Of a stretch of DNA of 64,000 nucleotides, positions 9,769 through 19,736 are shown one piece after another. Within the stretch, counting starts at the first letter, position 1; every line of letters begins with the position of its first letter. The notes under the pieces were generated by a model. That model had not been told where the DNA came from. It saw only the letters and a program-made list of their open reading frames with translations, and ran no database searches. The translations under genes and the position numbers were made by a program. Source of the stretch: CAYNHF01 sp964397045 (lineage in GTDB: Bacteria > Actinomycetota > Acidimicrobiia > Spongiisociales > UBA5794); contig CAYNHF010000032.1 of NCBI GenBank assembly GCA_964397045.1, forward strand, positions 1 through 64,000, in the 5' to 3' direction.

Positions 9769-11316
9769 CTACTCCTCCGCCCCTTCGGCGACCTGTACGT
9801 CTGCGGCGCGCCCGTATTCGGGCACCTCGTAGGTTGTGGTCGCCTCGATGCGATCGAGGATCAGATCAACCGAAGGTTCGATCCGGTCCAGCGCCGGCTT
9901 GGGATAGACCCCGAGGAAGATGATGAGCACTGCCAGCGGAATGAGGATGGCCCGCTCCCGCCAGCTCAAGTCGAGCAGCTTCTCGTTCTCCGGGTTGGTG
10001 ACGGGGCCGGTGAACATCCGCTGGTAGGCCCACAGCAGGTAGATCGCAGCCAGCACCACACCGAAGGCGGCCACGATCGCCCAACCGGGCAGCGTGAGAT
10101 AGCTGCCGAGGAGTACCTCGAATTCCCCGATGAAGCCGTTCAGGCCTGGCAGACCGATCGACGCGAACGCGGTGAACAGGAAGAAGCCGGCAAAGATCGG
10201 CATCACCCGAGCCAACCCGCCGTAGTCGGATATGAGCCGCGTATGGCGCCGTTCGTAGATCATCCCGATGAGGAGGAACAGCGCTCCGGTGGTGAGCCCG
10301 TGGTTCACCATCTGGATCACGCCCCCCTGCAAGCCCTGGGTGGTGAGCGCAAAGGTGCCGAGAACGATGAATCCGAGGTGGCTCACCGACGAATACGCCA
10401 CCAGGCGTTTCACGTCCGGTTGGACGATCGCCACCACCGCCCCGTAGATGATGCCGATCACCGCCAGCGTCGCGATCCACGGAGCAGCCCGCACCGTGGC
10501 ATCCGGGAACAGCGTGAGGTTGAAGCGGAGGAATCCGTAGGTGCCGAGCTTCAGGAGCACGCCGGCGAGTAGCACGGATCCTGCGGTCGGAGCCTCGGTG
10601 TGCGCGTCCGGCAGCCAGGTGTGCAGCGGGAACAGCGGAACCTTGATCGCAAAGGCCGCGGCAAACGCCAGGAACAACCACATCTGGGTATCCCGGGACA
10701 GCTGCAGATCGAGCAGTGCTGCGTAATCGAACGTGAGGAACCCGAACTGGTTGCTCGCCGTGACGCCGAGGAAGATGATTCCCGCCAGCAAGAAGGCAGA
10801 CCCCAGCGCGGTATACAGCACGAACTTCATCGCGGCGTACACCCGGTTTCCGCTTCCCCAGATGCCGATGATCATGTACATCGGCACCAACGTGACCTCG
10901 AAGAAGACGAAGAACATCACCAGATCCAGCGTGACGAACACGCCGAGTAGACCGGCTTCGAGAATGAGCAGCGACACCAAGTAGGCCTTGGGACGGGTGG
11001 TGATCGACGTCGAAGCCAGCAGCGAGATCGGGAACAGCAGCGTTGTCAGGACGATGAGCAGAATCGAGATGCCGTCCACGCCTACGTTCCACGACACCCC
11101 CCACGCCTCGAAGTCGAGCGCGTTCTCAGTGAACTGGAAGCCCGCCACCCCGGTCTCGAACTCCCACAGCATGAAGAGGGCCACCCCCAGCGGCAGAATC
11201 GAAAGGCCGAAAGCCACCGGAAGCAGCAACTCGCTACGTCGCGACGGGATGAGGCTCACGATGATCGCACCGAATACCGGCAGGAGCACGAGAAGCGAGA
11301 TCACGGGGACGTCCAT
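9769..11316 (-). CDS. nuoM: NADH-quinone oxidoreductase subunit M
   Basis: This 515-residue proton-pumping subunit of complex I is homologous to Mrp antiporters. It carries the hallmark segments FFEVTLVPMYMIIGIWG, FAIKVPLFPLHTWLPDAHTEAP and DVKRLVAYSSVSHLGFI, including the key glutamate and lysines. The ATG at 11316 overlaps the nuoL stop by 1 nt, which fixes the start; the longer open frame extending to 12489 is a shadow of nuoL. The C-terminus has a short charged extension beginning about TTYEVPEYGRAAD. Confidence 0.95.
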   Translation of the reverse strand: MDVPVISLLVLLPVFGAIIVSLIPSRRSELLLPVAFGLSILPLGVALFMLWEFETGVAGFQFTENALDFEAWGVSWNVGVDGISILLIVLTTLLFPISLLASTSITTRPKAYLVSLLILEAGLLGVFVTLDLVMFFVFFEVTLVPMYMIIGIWGSGNRVYAAMKFVLYTALGSAFLLAGIIFLGVTASNQFGFLTFDYAALLDLQLSRDTQMWLFLAFAAAFAIKVPLFPLHTWLPDAHTEAPTAGSVLLAGVLLKLGTYGFLRFNLTLFPDATVRAAPWIATLAVIGIIYGAVVAIVQPDVKRLVAYSSVSHLGFIVLGTFALTTQGLQGGVIQMVNHGLTTGALFLLIGMIYERRHTRLISDYGGLARVMPIFAGFFLFTAFASIGLPGLNGFIGEFEVLLGSYLTLPGWAIVAAFGVVLAAIYLLWAYQRMFTGPVTNPENEKLLDLSWRERAILIPLAVLIIFLGVYPKPALDRIEPSVDLILDRIEATTTYEVPEYGRAADVQVAEGAEE

Positions 11317-13196
11317 CACAGACCTCCCGAGCGGCTGACGAACCAGATCAGCAGGCCAACCGCACCGGCGAGAATCCCGAGGCCGTAGTTGCGCACGAAT
11401 CCCGACTGCAGCGGTCGCAGCGCGTTGCTGGACCAGCGCACGGCGTAACCGACCCCGTTGACCGCTCCGTCGACGATCTTGTTGTCGAACCGGGCAGTCG
11501 CCGTCGCTACTGCCTTGTCCGGCTGCACGATCACGGTGTTGTAGGCGGCATCCACATAGAAGCCGGTCTCGGCCGCTTGCCAGACGGCACCAGACTCGTC
11601 CGGCACCTCGCTCGGGCGCTGGTAGCGCCAGTACGCGAGGAAGATGCCGAGTACGCCCGCCGCGATCGACACGAACGCCAGGATCCAGGCGGTTGTCGCC
11701 GGCGGAAGCTCCACGTGGCTCACCAGCTCGAGGCTCGGCTCCAGGAAGTGCTCGAATCCATTGCGCCAGGGCGTCCCCAACAGTCCGAACCCGAAGGCCA
11801 GTGCAGCAAGGATCACGAGCGGTGCGGTCATGATCGGCGGCGATTCGTGAGGGATGAAGGTCTTGGGGTACCGCGGCTTCGTCCAGAAGGTGAGGAACAT
11901 GAGCCGGCTCATGTAGAAGCCGGTCAGCACTGCCCCGGAAAGCCCGATCAGCCACAGCACCAGCCACCAACCCTCTTTGGCGAAAGTGAGGGCGAGGATC
12001 TCGTCCTTCGACCAGAAACCGGCGAACGGTGGCATGCCGCTGATCGCCAGCCAAGCCACGACCATGGTGATGAAGGTGATCGGCAGGTACTTGCGCAGAC
12101 CACCCATCTTCCACACGTCCTGCTCGCCCTTCATGGCGTGGATCACGGACCCTGCCCCGAGGAAGAGCAGTGCCTTGAAGAACGCGTGGGTGGTGAGGTG
12201 GAACATCGCGGCGCTGTAGGCGCCCACCCCTGCGGCCATGAACATGTAGCCGAGGTGGCTGATCGTCGAATACGCCAGTACTCGCTTGATGTCGCTCTGG
12301 CCGACGGCCAGTACTGCAGCCCACAGCAGGGTGACCGCTCCGATGATCGCAACGATCGCGGCTGAGATGGGTGCCAGGTCGTACAACAGCCCCGACCGCA
12401 CGATCATGTAGACGCCTGCGGTCACCATGGTCGCGGCGTGAATCAGCGCAGATACCGGAGTCGGCCCCTCCATCGCATCCGGCAACCACACGTACAGCGG
12501 AATCTGGGCAGACTTACCGATCGCCCCGACGAGCAACAGCAGCGTGATCGCGGTGGCGATTCCGGTATCGAAGCCGAGCACATCGGGAGCCTTCTCGAAG
12601 ACGATGCCGTAGTCGAGGGTGCCAAACGAGGCGAAGATCAGCATGAGGGCGATGAGAAACCCGACGTCACCGATCCGGTTGACGATGAACGCCTTGTTAC
12701 CTGCCGCCGCCGCAGACGGCTTCTCGAACCAGAAGGAAATGAGTAAGTAGGAGCTGAGGCCAACGAGTTCCCAGCCGACGAACAGGAGACCGTAGTTGTT
12801 GGCCAGGACCAGGATGAGCATGGAAGCGATGAACAGATTCAGGTAGGAGAAGAATCGTCCATACCGGGGGTCGCCGTGCATGTAGCCGATGCTGTAGACG
12901 TGGATGAGGAAGCCCACCCCGGTCACCACCAGCGTCATCATTACCGAGATCGGATCCCACAGGAGCGCCGCGTCCACCCCGAGCGCCGGAATCCACTCAT
13001 ACAGGAAGACGGTGATGTGGGTCTCGTCCCCGGTGACGAAATCGACCGAAGCGATCGCGGCGATGACGAAGCCGACCAGCACCATGGCAGAGGCGAGATA
13101 CCCGGCGAAGGGCTCGCCGATCCGTTTGCCGAAGAACAACAGCAGCACCGCACCGGCTATCGGGAGGGCGATTGTGAGCCACAGCGCGCTCTCCAT
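11316..13196 (-). CDS. nuoL: NADH-quinone oxidoreductase subunit L
   Basis: The 626-residue distal pumping subunit of complex I has the family signatures GWELVGLSSYLLISFWF, SAQIPLYVWLPDAMEGPTPV and DIKRVLAYSTISHLGYM, and about 16 membrane helices with the long C-terminal lateral-helix region (FDNKIVDGAVNGVGYAVRW). Length is normal for NuoL. The start is ATG at 13196, 2 nt after the nuoK stop; the stop overlaps the nuoM start. Confidence 0.96.
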   Translation of the reverse strand: MESALWLTIALPIAGAVLLLFFGKRIGEPFAGYLASAMVLVGFVIAAIASVDFVTGDETHITVFLYEWIPALGVDAALLWDPISVMMTLVVTGVGFLIHVYSIGYMHGDPRYGRFFSYLNLFIASMLILVLANNYGLLFVGWELVGLSSYLLISFWFEKPSAAAAGNKAFIVNRIGDVGFLIALMLIFASFGTLDYGIVFEKAPDVLGFDTGIATAITLLLLVGAIGKSAQIPLYVWLPDAMEGPTPVSALIHAATMVTAGVYMIVRSGLLYDLAPISAAIVAIIGAVTLLWAAVLAVGQSDIKRVLAYSTISHLGYMFMAAGVGAYSAAMFHLTTHAFFKALLFLGAGSVIHAMKGEQDVWKMGGLRKYLPITFITMVVAWLAISGMPPFAGFWSKDEILALTFAKEGWWLVLWLIGLSGAVLTGFYMSRLMFLTFWTKPRYPKTFIPHESPPIMTAPLVILAALAFGFGLLGTPWRNGFEHFLEPSLELVSHVELPPATTAWILAFVSIAAGVLGIFLAYWRYQRPSEVPDESGAVWQAAETGFYVDAAYNTVIVQPDKAVATATARFDNKIVDGAVNGVGYAVRWSSNALRPLQSGFVRNYGLGILAGAVGLLIWFVSRSGGL

Positions 13197-13198
13197 CG

Positions 13199-13510
13199 CT
13201 ATCCCTTCAGTCCTGAGAGTTCGTCGACGTTCGCCGTCGACCGCTTGCGGAACACGGCGACGATGATCGCCAGCCCGACCGTGACCTCAGCCGCGGCCAC
13301 AACCATCACAAACAGCGCAGCCAGCTGGCCCTCGAGCACATTGAGTTCGTTGCTCGCCGCCACAAAGGTGAGGTTGACGGCGTTGAGCATCAGTTCGATC
13401 GACATGAACATGACAAGTGCGTTGCGCCGCAGCAACAGTCCGACGGCACCGATGGCGAACAACGCAGCGGCCAATGTGAGGTACCAGGTGGCGGTGACTT
13501 CGAGACCCAT
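13199..13510 (-). CDS. nuoK: NADH-quinone oxidoreductase subunit K
   Basis: This 103-residue, three-helix membrane subunit of complex I shows the conserved core GLLLRRNALVMFMSIELMLN and FVMVVAAAEVTVGLAI. The two buried glutamates typical of NuoK (in SIELM and AAAEV) are present. Its ATG overlaps the nuoJ stop by 1 nt and its stop lies 2 nt from nuoL. Confidence 0.95.
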   Translation of the reverse strand: MGLEVTATWYLTLAAALFAIGAVGLLLRRNALVMFMSIELMLNAVNLTFVAASNELNVLEGQLAALFVMVVAAAEVTVGLAIIVAVFRKRSTANVDELSGLKG

Positions 13511-14088
13511 CAGGCCTTCTCCCCCGCCTCAGCCGGCTCGCCGGTTTCCGCTTCCGGCTCGTCTCCCGATGTGGATGCCAGGACCGGGGTGGCCAGGAAC
13601 TGAGCCATTGCGACGGTGCCGACGGCGGCGATCGTCAGCAGCAGAATCGTTGCCTCGAACGGGATCAACCAGGCATCAAAGAGCTGCTCCGAGACGTTTT
13701 CGATGGTGCCCGGCACATCAGGGCCGGTGCCCACCCCGGTCACCCAAGCGGCGCGGGCTGCTACGTACACCAGTGCCAGCAATCCGACGCCGAGCACGAT
13801 TGCCAACGGCCGCTGCAGCGGGATGGACTCGCTGCGGTCGATCGCCCTGTCCACCCCGATGAGCATGATCACGAACAGGAAGAGAGTCATCACGGCACCG
13901 GCGTAGATCAGCACCTGGATGGCGGCAACGAAGTGCGCCCCATTCATCACGTAGAACACCGCGATCGAAAACATGGTGGTGACCAAGCCAAGCGCCGAGT
14001 GCACCGGGTTGCGGGCCCCCACCGTGACCACCGCGCCACCCAGCGCTGCCACCGCGAACACCACAAAGACGATCACCTCAACCGTCAT
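13510..14088 (-). CDS. nuoJ: NADH-quinone oxidoreductase subunit J
   Basis: The 192-residue membrane subunit has five predicted helices and the conserved NuoJ segments RNPVHSALGLVTTMFSIAV and FVAAIQVLIYAGAVMTLFLFVIML. The last ~25 residues form an acidic tail (TSGDEPEAETGEPAEAGEKA), comparable to tails on NuoI and NuoD here. The start overlaps the end of nuoI by 11 nt. Confidence 0.94.
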   Translation of the reverse strand: MTVEVIVFVVFAVAALGGAVVTVGARNPVHSALGLVTTMFSIAVFYVMNGAHFVAAIQVLIYAGAVMTLFLFVIMLIGVDRAIDRSESIPLQRPLAIVLGVGLLALVYVAARAAWVTGVGTGPDVPGTIENVSEQLFDAWLIPFEATILLLTIAAVGTVAMAQFLATPVLASTSGDEPEAETGEPAEAGEKA

Positions 14089-14899
14089 CTGCCTCGTCCC
14101 CTGCCTCTTCGCCTTCTGCCGCGCTCTCCGCGGCGCCGGGCGGCGGTTCGTCCCAGGTTGCCCTGTCTTCGGATGACTCTCCGGTGGCCGTTGCCGGGTC
14201 GGTGGCCCCCTGGATATCGGAACCCTCCACCTGCGATCCGCCGGACTGCCCTGCCTCGGGTGGCCGCAGGCCTCCGGTCGCCGAACCGGTCCACGACACC
14301 ACTCCCTCGTATGCCGCGCGGCCCGAGGGGGCGGTGGCCCGCATCCAGCCGTCGCCGATCTTCAACTCGGCGAGGTCGATGAGCGGTCCGGCCGGTTGTG
14401 GGTGGTTCGGAGTGCCGTCGGGCTCTACCAGCAGCTCATCCTTGGTGTAGATGGCGTCGGAGCGATCCGTCACCGACATCTCGAAGAGTTGGGTCATCGT
14501 GATCGCCTCGGTGGGGCACGCCTCGACGCAAAGTCCGCAGAAGATGCAGCGCAGCATGTTGATCTCGTAGACAAACCCGAATCGCTCCCCGGGGCTCACC
14601 GGCGCCTCGGGCGGGTTGTCCTCGCCGCGTACGTAGATGCAGCGGGCGGGGCACACGCCGGCGCAGAGTTCACAGCCGATGCATTTCTCCATCCCGTCCT
14701 CGTAACGGTTGAGGACATGACGGCCGTGGAAACGCTGTGGCTTCGGACGCATCTGCTCCGGGTACTTGACCGTCACCCGCGGCCGAAACATCTGCCGGAA
14801 GGTCACCGCAAAACCCTGCATGGGGCCCAGCAACGTGGCCCAGAACCCCTGACTTGAAGGGGGGTTGGCGGGGTCGCTTCCGGGTTCCCGGTCGGTCAT
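14078..14899 (-). CDS. nuoI: NADH-quinone oxidoreductase subunit I (2x[4Fe-4S]) with acidic C-terminal extension
   Basis: This peripheral-arm subunit carries clusters N6a and N6b: CIGCELCAGVCPARC and CIFCGLCVEACPTEA provide two CxxCxxCxxxCP sets. The 273-residue length is far above the usual 150-180. The extra ~100 residues after about 175 are Gly/Ser/Ala/Glu-rich (for example GESSEDRATWDEPPPGAAES) and look disordered. An excellent Shine-Dalgarno sequence (GGAGGTGAGCG) precedes the ATG at 14899. The stop overlaps nuoJ. Confidence 0.94.
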   Translation of the reverse strand: MTDREPGSDPANPPSSQGFWATLLGPMQGFAVTFRQMFRPRVTVKYPEQMRPKPQRFHGRHVLNRYEDGMEKCIGCELCAGVCPARCIYVRGEDNPPEAPVSPGERFGFVYEINMLRCIFCGLCVEACPTEAITMTQLFEMSVTDRSDAIYTKDELLVEPDGTPNHPQPAGPLIDLAELKIGDGWMRATAPSGRAAYEGVVSWTGSATGGLRPPEAGQSGGSQVEGSDIQGATDPATATGESSEDRATWDEPPPGAAESAAEGEEAGDEADDG

Positions 14900-14933
14900 C
14901 GCTCACCTCCTACATGCGCGATACGGCCCATCT

Positions 14934-15989
14934 CTACAGTCCTTCCCACGGAAGCCCGAAGCGGCGGACCCCGAGGGCGACGGTCGCCAGCACGATCCAG
15001 AGCAGCGAAATCGGGATGAGTCGCTTCCAACCGAAGCTCATCAACTGGTCGTACCGCATCCGCGGCAACGTTGCCCGCAGCCAGACAAAGACGAACAGGA
15101 GAAGGTACGTCTTGAGGAGGAACCAGAAGATCGGGAGGATCCACGAGAACCAGTCGGGGCCGAACACCGGACCGTGCCAGCCCCCGAGGAAGATCACCAC
15201 CGTGAGCGCTGAGATATTGAACATGTTGATGTATTCAGCAAGGAAGAACAGCGCGAAGCGGATGCCCGAGTATTCGGTGTGGTAGCCGCCGACGATTTCC
15301 TGCTCAGCTTCGACGAGGTCGAAGGGAGCCCGGTTGGTTTCGGCGACACCCGCAATGAAGAAGATGACGAACGAAGGAAGCAGCACGATATTCCAGGAGG
15401 GAAGGAAGCTCCCAAAGGTTCCAGATTGGACGTCCACGATGCCTGCCAGCGAGGTGGTGCCGGCCAGCAGCACCACCGGCACCAGGGCGAGTCCCATTGC
15501 GGCCTCATAAGAGATCATCTGGGCCGAGGCACGCACCGATCCCAGCAGCGGATATTTTGATCCAGAAGACCAGCCGGCCAGCACCACCGCATACACCGCA
15601 ACAGACGAGAGGGCCAGGAAATAGAGCAGACCGACGTTGAGGTCCGTCACCTGCAGGGTGATCTCACGATCTCCGATCATGAACGGTTCGCCGATCGGAA
15701 TCACCAGGAAGATGAGCAGTGAAGGCAGCAGCGCGGCTACCGGAGCCAGGATGTAGGGGATGAACTCCACCTTCGCCGGTGTCATCGACTCCTTGAAGAA
15801 GAGCTTCATTCCGTCGGCAAGCGTCTGCAGCACGCCAAAGGGACCGGCGCGATTGGGGCCGACTCGATTCTGCATATCGGCAACGACCTTGCGCTCGAAC
15901 CACACCAGGAACAACGTGTTCAGCATCAGCAGGACGAACGCGGCTACGACCTTGACCGCGGCTTCCAGGAAGAGTTCCCAGCCGCTCAT
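14934..15989 (-). CDS. nuoH: NADH-quinone oxidoreductase subunit H
   Basis: The 351-residue membrane subunit lines the quinone chamber between the peripheral and membrane arms. It contains WFERKVVADMQNRVGPNRAG, the hallmark of NuoH, and the charged loop FDLVEAEQEIVGGYHTEYSG that contacts NuoB/NuoD. It has about eight to nine hydrophobic segments. The ATG at 15989 overlaps the nuoG stop (ATGA). A 34-nt gap with a strong ribosome-binding site separates it from nuoI. Confidence 0.95.
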   Translation of the reverse strand: MSGWELFLEAAVKVVAAFVLLMLNTLFLVWFERKVVADMQNRVGPNRAGPFGVLQTLADGMKLFFKESMTPAKVEFIPYILAPVAALLPSLLIFLVIPIGEPFMIGDREITLQVTDLNVGLLYFLALSSVAVYAVVLAGWSSGSKYPLLGSVRASAQMISYEAAMGLALVPVVLLAGTTSLAGIVDVQSGTFGSFLPSWNIVLLPSFVIFFIAGVAETNRAPFDLVEAEQEIVGGYHTEYSGIRFALFFLAEYINMFNISALTVVIFLGGWHGPVFGPDWFSWILPIFWFLLKTYLLLFVFVWLRATLPRMRYDQLMSFGWKRLIPISLLWIVLATVALGVRRFGLPWEGL

Positions 15990-18451
15990 CCCGCACCCCG
16001 CCGCGAGGTAGGTTCGAGCGTGACTGCGGTCGCCGCCTCCAGATCTGCCGTCTCTGGCAGGTTGGCTGCCACGTACACCGAGCCGGGCGCCAGCGTGGCA
16101 TCCAACGCAACCGGAAGGTCGATCGCTCCTACGTCGCCGCGTACCTCCACCTCATCACCCTCAACGAGGCCCAGGGCACCCGCATCCCGGGGATGAACAT
16201 GCACCACCGCGGCGGGCATGAGCGCCGCGAGCGCCGGACTCATCCTGGTCAGCACTCCGTCGTCGAACAGCACCCGGGCCAGATGGAGAGTGAGGCGTCC
16301 GCCGGGAGTCGGGCGCAGCTCGTGGTGGCTCGGGACGAACTCGAGCGGCTGTTCGCCGCCGGGGAGCGGAAGCACGAAGCCCTCGCGGCCCTCGTCCCAA
16401 TCCAACCGATCCCACGTCACGCCGGAGTACGCAGGCGCCACTTCGGCGATCTCCTTCATCAACGTTTCAGCAGACGTCGCCCCCAGGCTGCGTCCGAGGC
16501 GGGTCGCCAGGTCTTCCAGGACTGCCCAAGCAGGACGGGATTGGCCGGGTCCGGTCAGCTTGCGGTTTACCTTCTGCACGCGCCCTTCCAAGTTGGTGAC
16601 CGTGCCTTCCGTCTCACCAGAACCTTCCACCGGCAAAATCACATCTGCGTACTGGGCGGTGTCCGACATGAACAGCTCGAACGCCACGGTGAAGTCGGCG
16701 GCCGCCAGCGCCCTGCTCGCCAGGTATGGGTCTGGATGGTCGCGGATCGGGTCGGTGCCGAGGAGCAAGGCTGCCATGAGGTCTCCCGACTCGAGGCCCT
16801 CCAGGATCGCCGTCGCCCCGCGGCCGTTCTCCTCCGGCAGATGGCCCCAGGCTTCGGCGAGCGCGGCGTGGCCCGCTGCGTCATCGATCGCGACACGACC
16901 CGGCAGCAGATCGGGAGCCACTCCCATGTCGAGGGCGCCGTAGACGTTGGCTCGCCGCGCGACAGGCAGCACCACCGCATCTTCGAGTTCGGAGGCGAAG
17001 GCCGCGACCGATTCGGCGAGCCGCGGATCTTCGGTCAACCCGGTTCGGCCGAGGATGGCAACCACGGGGCCGGCAGCGAGCAGCTCCGCGGCTGCCGCCA
17101 GCTCTTCGCTCCCGTCTTCCCCTGCTGCCCGGAGACCGGCGAGTACCTCCGAACCCGTGCCCGGCCGGTAGGTGAGCTTGACGGTGGCAACGTCGTCGAG
17201 CCCGGTGCGGCGGGGATGGACCACGATCAGGTTCGCTCCGAGCGTGGTGGCTGCGCGACGCACGCGGAGGTAGAGCACCGGCAGTTCCTCTTTCAGATCT
17301 CCCGCCCACAGCAGGATGGTCTTGGCCTTCTCGAGGTCATCGATCTGTGCCCTCGGATTCATGCCTACGAGGAGCTGGGAGGCAAGCGCGTCATCGAGCT
17401 GCGCGTCGAGATGAGGGCTGCCGATGACACATCGCATGAACTTGCTGAAGGCAAATGCCTCCTCGTTGGTGCTCCGCGCGCCACCGAGACCCGCCACCTG
17501 ATCCCCTTCCAATGCCTGCAGCCGCTCTGCCACCAGGTCAAGGGCCTCTCCCCAGGTTGACTCGCGATAGCCGCCCGGCTCCTTTATGAGCGGTGTCGAG
17601 ATCCGGGCAGGCGAGTTGACCGCCTGGAACACGAAACGATCCTTGTCAGACAGCCAGCCCTGGTTGGTTGGGTCGTTGTCGATGCCGTTGATGCGGACCA
17701 GCTCGTTCTGCGAAGACTGGACCGAGATCTTGGAATGAACCGAGTCCACCAGCGACACGCTCTCGACCGCCTCCAGGTCCCAGGGTCTGGCGCGGAACCG
17801 GTAGGGGCGGGCAGTGAGGGCCCCCACAGGACAGATCTGAACGGTGTTGCCCGAGAAGTACGAGGCGAAGGGTTCGTCCGGGAACGTGAGCACTTGCGTC
17901 AAGTTGCCCCGCTCCTTGAACTCGATGAGGGGATCACCCGAGATTTCGTCCGAGAACCTTGTGCAGCGGGCGCACAGGATGCAGCGCTCCCGATCCAGCA
18001 GCACGAGTTCGGAAATGTCGATTGGCTTCTTGAAGTGTCGCTTCTCCTCGACGAAGCGGCTCTCGCCAGGCCCGTAGGCCATCGTCTGGTCCTGGAGCGG
18101 GCATTCGCCACCCCGGTCGCATACAGGGCAGTCGAGCGGGTGGTTGATCAACAGGAATTCGAGGATCCCCTCCTGGGCTTTTGTCACAACGGCGGATTCG
18201 GTGTCGACCGCCATCCCATCCGCAACCGGCATTGTGCAAGAGGTGGTGAGCATCATGCCGCGCGGCGTCTCCACCTCCACCAGGCACATGCGGCACATGC
18301 CCACCGGCTTCATACGCGGATGCCAGCAGAAGCGAGGGATGTAGGTACCGACGTCCTCGGCGGCCTGAATGAGCAGCTCGCCCGCGGGCACCTGGTGAGC
18401 GACCCCGTCGATCGTGATCGACACTTCGGCGTGCGGCTCGCTGTCAGCCAA
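15986..18451 (-). CDS. nuoG: NADH-quinone oxidoreductase subunit G
   Basis: The 821-residue iron-sulfur subunit of the NADH-dehydrogenase arm starts with a [2Fe-2S] ferredoxin domain (IPRFCWHPRMKPVGMCRMCLVEV split here as FCWHP and CRMCLVE), then the His-Cys [4Fe-4S] segment HPLDCPVCDRGGECPLQ and a two-cluster region (CILCARCTRF; CPVGAL). A molybdopterin-oxidoreductase-like domain follows (about 220-680), and a C-terminal molydopterin-dinucleotide-binding-like domain. The start is TTG at 18451, supported by an AGGAGG 6 nt upstream; it overlaps the end of nuoF by 8 nt. Nothing appears truncated. Confidence 0.95.
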   Translation of the reverse strand: MADSEPHAEVSITIDGVAHQVPAGELLIQAAEDVGTYIPRFCWHPRMKPVGMCRMCLVEVETPRGMMLTTSCTMPVADGMAVDTESAVVTKAQEGILEFLLINHPLDCPVCDRGGECPLQDQTMAYGPGESRFVEEKRHFKKPIDISELVLLDRERCILCARCTRFSDEISGDPLIEFKERGNLTQVLTFPDEPFASYFSGNTVQICPVGALTARPYRFRARPWDLEAVESVSLVDSVHSKISVQSSQNELVRINGIDNDPTNQGWLSDKDRFVFQAVNSPARISTPLIKEPGGYRESTWGEALDLVAERLQALEGDQVAGLGGARSTNEEAFAFSKFMRCVIGSPHLDAQLDDALASQLLVGMNPRAQIDDLEKAKTILLWAGDLKEELPVLYLRVRRAATTLGANLIVVHPRRTGLDDVATVKLTYRPGTGSEVLAGLRAAGEDGSEELAAAAELLAAGPVVAILGRTGLTEDPRLAESVAAFASELEDAVVLPVARRANVYGALDMGVAPDLLPGRVAIDDAAGHAALAEAWGHLPEENGRGATAILEGLESGDLMAALLLGTDPIRDHPDPYLASRALAAADFTVAFELFMSDTAQYADVILPVEGSGETEGTVTNLEGRVQKVNRKLTGPGQSRPAWAVLEDLATRLGRSLGATSAETLMKEIAEVAPAYSGVTWDRLDWDEGREGFVLPLPGGEQPLEFVPSHHELRPTPGGRLTLHLARVLFDDGVLTRMSPALAALMPAAVVHVHPRDAGALGLVEGDEVEVRGDVGAIDLPVALDATLAPGSVYVAANLPETADLEAATAVTLEPTSRRGAG

Positions 18452-19736
18452 CTGGCGCCTCCTCCTGGGAAGGGATCATCGCCTCCACCTCGCCACGGAA
18501 GTGAGTCATGATCGACCGGATCGGCGATACCGCGGAAGGCCCCAGCGGGCAGATCGTGGTTTGGAGAGGAGGCCAGCGCAGCCCCGGCGAGATGTTGTCC
18601 GAAACATCGAGCAGCATCTCGAGATCCATCGGACGGCCGGCCCCGGTGAGGATACGCCACAACATGGCTTCGAGCCAGGTAGTTCCCTCCCGGCACGGAG
18701 TGCACTGCCCGCACGACTCGTGTGCAAAGAATTTGACGATGCGATGGGCGGCGGCCACGACATTGGTCGTGTCGTCCATGACGACGACGGCTCCGGAACC
18801 GAGCATCGAACCATTCCCTGCCACGTCGTCGATCGTGACGGGGGTGTCGAGCTGGTCCGGCATGAACCATGGCGCGGATGCGCCGCCGGGAATCCAGCAC
18901 TTGAGTTCGCGGTCGTCACGGATGCCGCCCCCAACCTCGTAGATGAACTCCCTCCAGCTCATCCCCATCACGATTTCGTAATTGCCGGGCTGCTGGACGT
19001 GCCCGGAGAGCGAGAACAATCTGGTCCCCGCAGACGTCTCCGGGCCGATCGCGGCGTAGGCGGCGCCGCCGTTCGCCACGATCCAGGGGATGTTGGAGAT
19101 CGTCTCGACGTTGTTGACGATGGTCGGGCTGGCGTACAGACCCTCCACCGCAGGAAAGGGAGGCTTGATCCGCGGTTCGCCGCGATGGCCTTCGAGCGAA
19201 TTGAGCAGCGCGGTTTCCTCCCCGCAGATGTACGCCCCTGCGCCCAGGTGCACCGTGACGTCGAGCGAGAAGCCGGATCCGAGGATGTCGTCTCCGAGCA
19301 ACCCTGCCGCGTAGGCCTCTTCGACCGCGTGCTGGACACGGCGGGCAGGTTTCGGGTACTCACCCCTCACGTAGATGAAGGCATGCGGGACACCGAGGGC
19401 GTAGGCCGCGAGCGCGACTCCCTCGACGAGTTGGTGGGGATCCCGTTCCAGTAGCTGCCGATCCTTGAAGGTCCCCGGCTCGGACTCGTCAGCGTTCACC
19501 ACCAGATAATGCGGCTCCGCTGGGGCGAGGAACCCCCACTTCACCCCCGCCGGGAAGTTGGCGCCACCGCGACCCCGGATGTTCGACGCCTTCACCTCGG
19601 CTGCCACCGCCTCGGGGGCCATGTCGCGCAATGCGTTCGCCAGCGCCAGATACCCACCGCTCTCGCGGTAACGCTCGAGCGTGTTGCTGTCCGCGGGAAA
19701 GGCGTCCATCCGGGAAGTGAGGATGACGTCGCTCAT
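18444..19736 (-). CDS. nuoF: NADH-quinone oxidoreductase subunit F (NADH/FMN site)
   Basis: The 430-residue subunit oxidises NADH through FMN and passes electrons to cluster N3. The NADH/FMN-binding segment GRGGANFPAGVKWGF, the flavin region GAGAYICGEETALLNSLEG and the cluster motif ESCGQCTPCREG with a later cysteine (TTICPLG) are all present. The ATG at 19736 overlaps the nuoE stop by 4 nt. Confidence 0.96.
   Translation of the reverse strand: MSDVILTSRMDAFPADSNTLERYRESGGYLALANALRDMAPEAVAAEVKASNIRGRGGANFPAGVKWGFLAPAEPHYLVVNADESEPGTFKDRQLLERDPHQLVEGVALAAYALGVPHAFIYVRGEYPKPARRVQHAVEEAYAAGLLGDDILGSGFSLDVTVHLGAGAYICGEETALLNSLEGHRGEPRIKPPFPAVEGLYASPTIVNNVETISNIPWIVANGGAAYAAIGPETSAGTRLFSLSGHVQQPGNYEIVMGMSWREFIYEVGGGIRDDRELKCWIPGGASAPWFMPDQLDTPVTIDDVAGNGSMLGSGAVVVMDDTTNVVAAAHRIVKFFAHESCGQCTPCREGTTWLEAMLWRILTGAGRPMDLEMLLDVSDNISPGLRWPPLQTTICPLGPSAVSPIRSIMTHFRGEVEAMIPSQEEAPVG

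Noticed and set aside
16193..17560. 455-residue plus-strand frame opposite nuoG
   Set aside because: Antisense shadow; nuoG has clear cluster motifs and the shadow has none.
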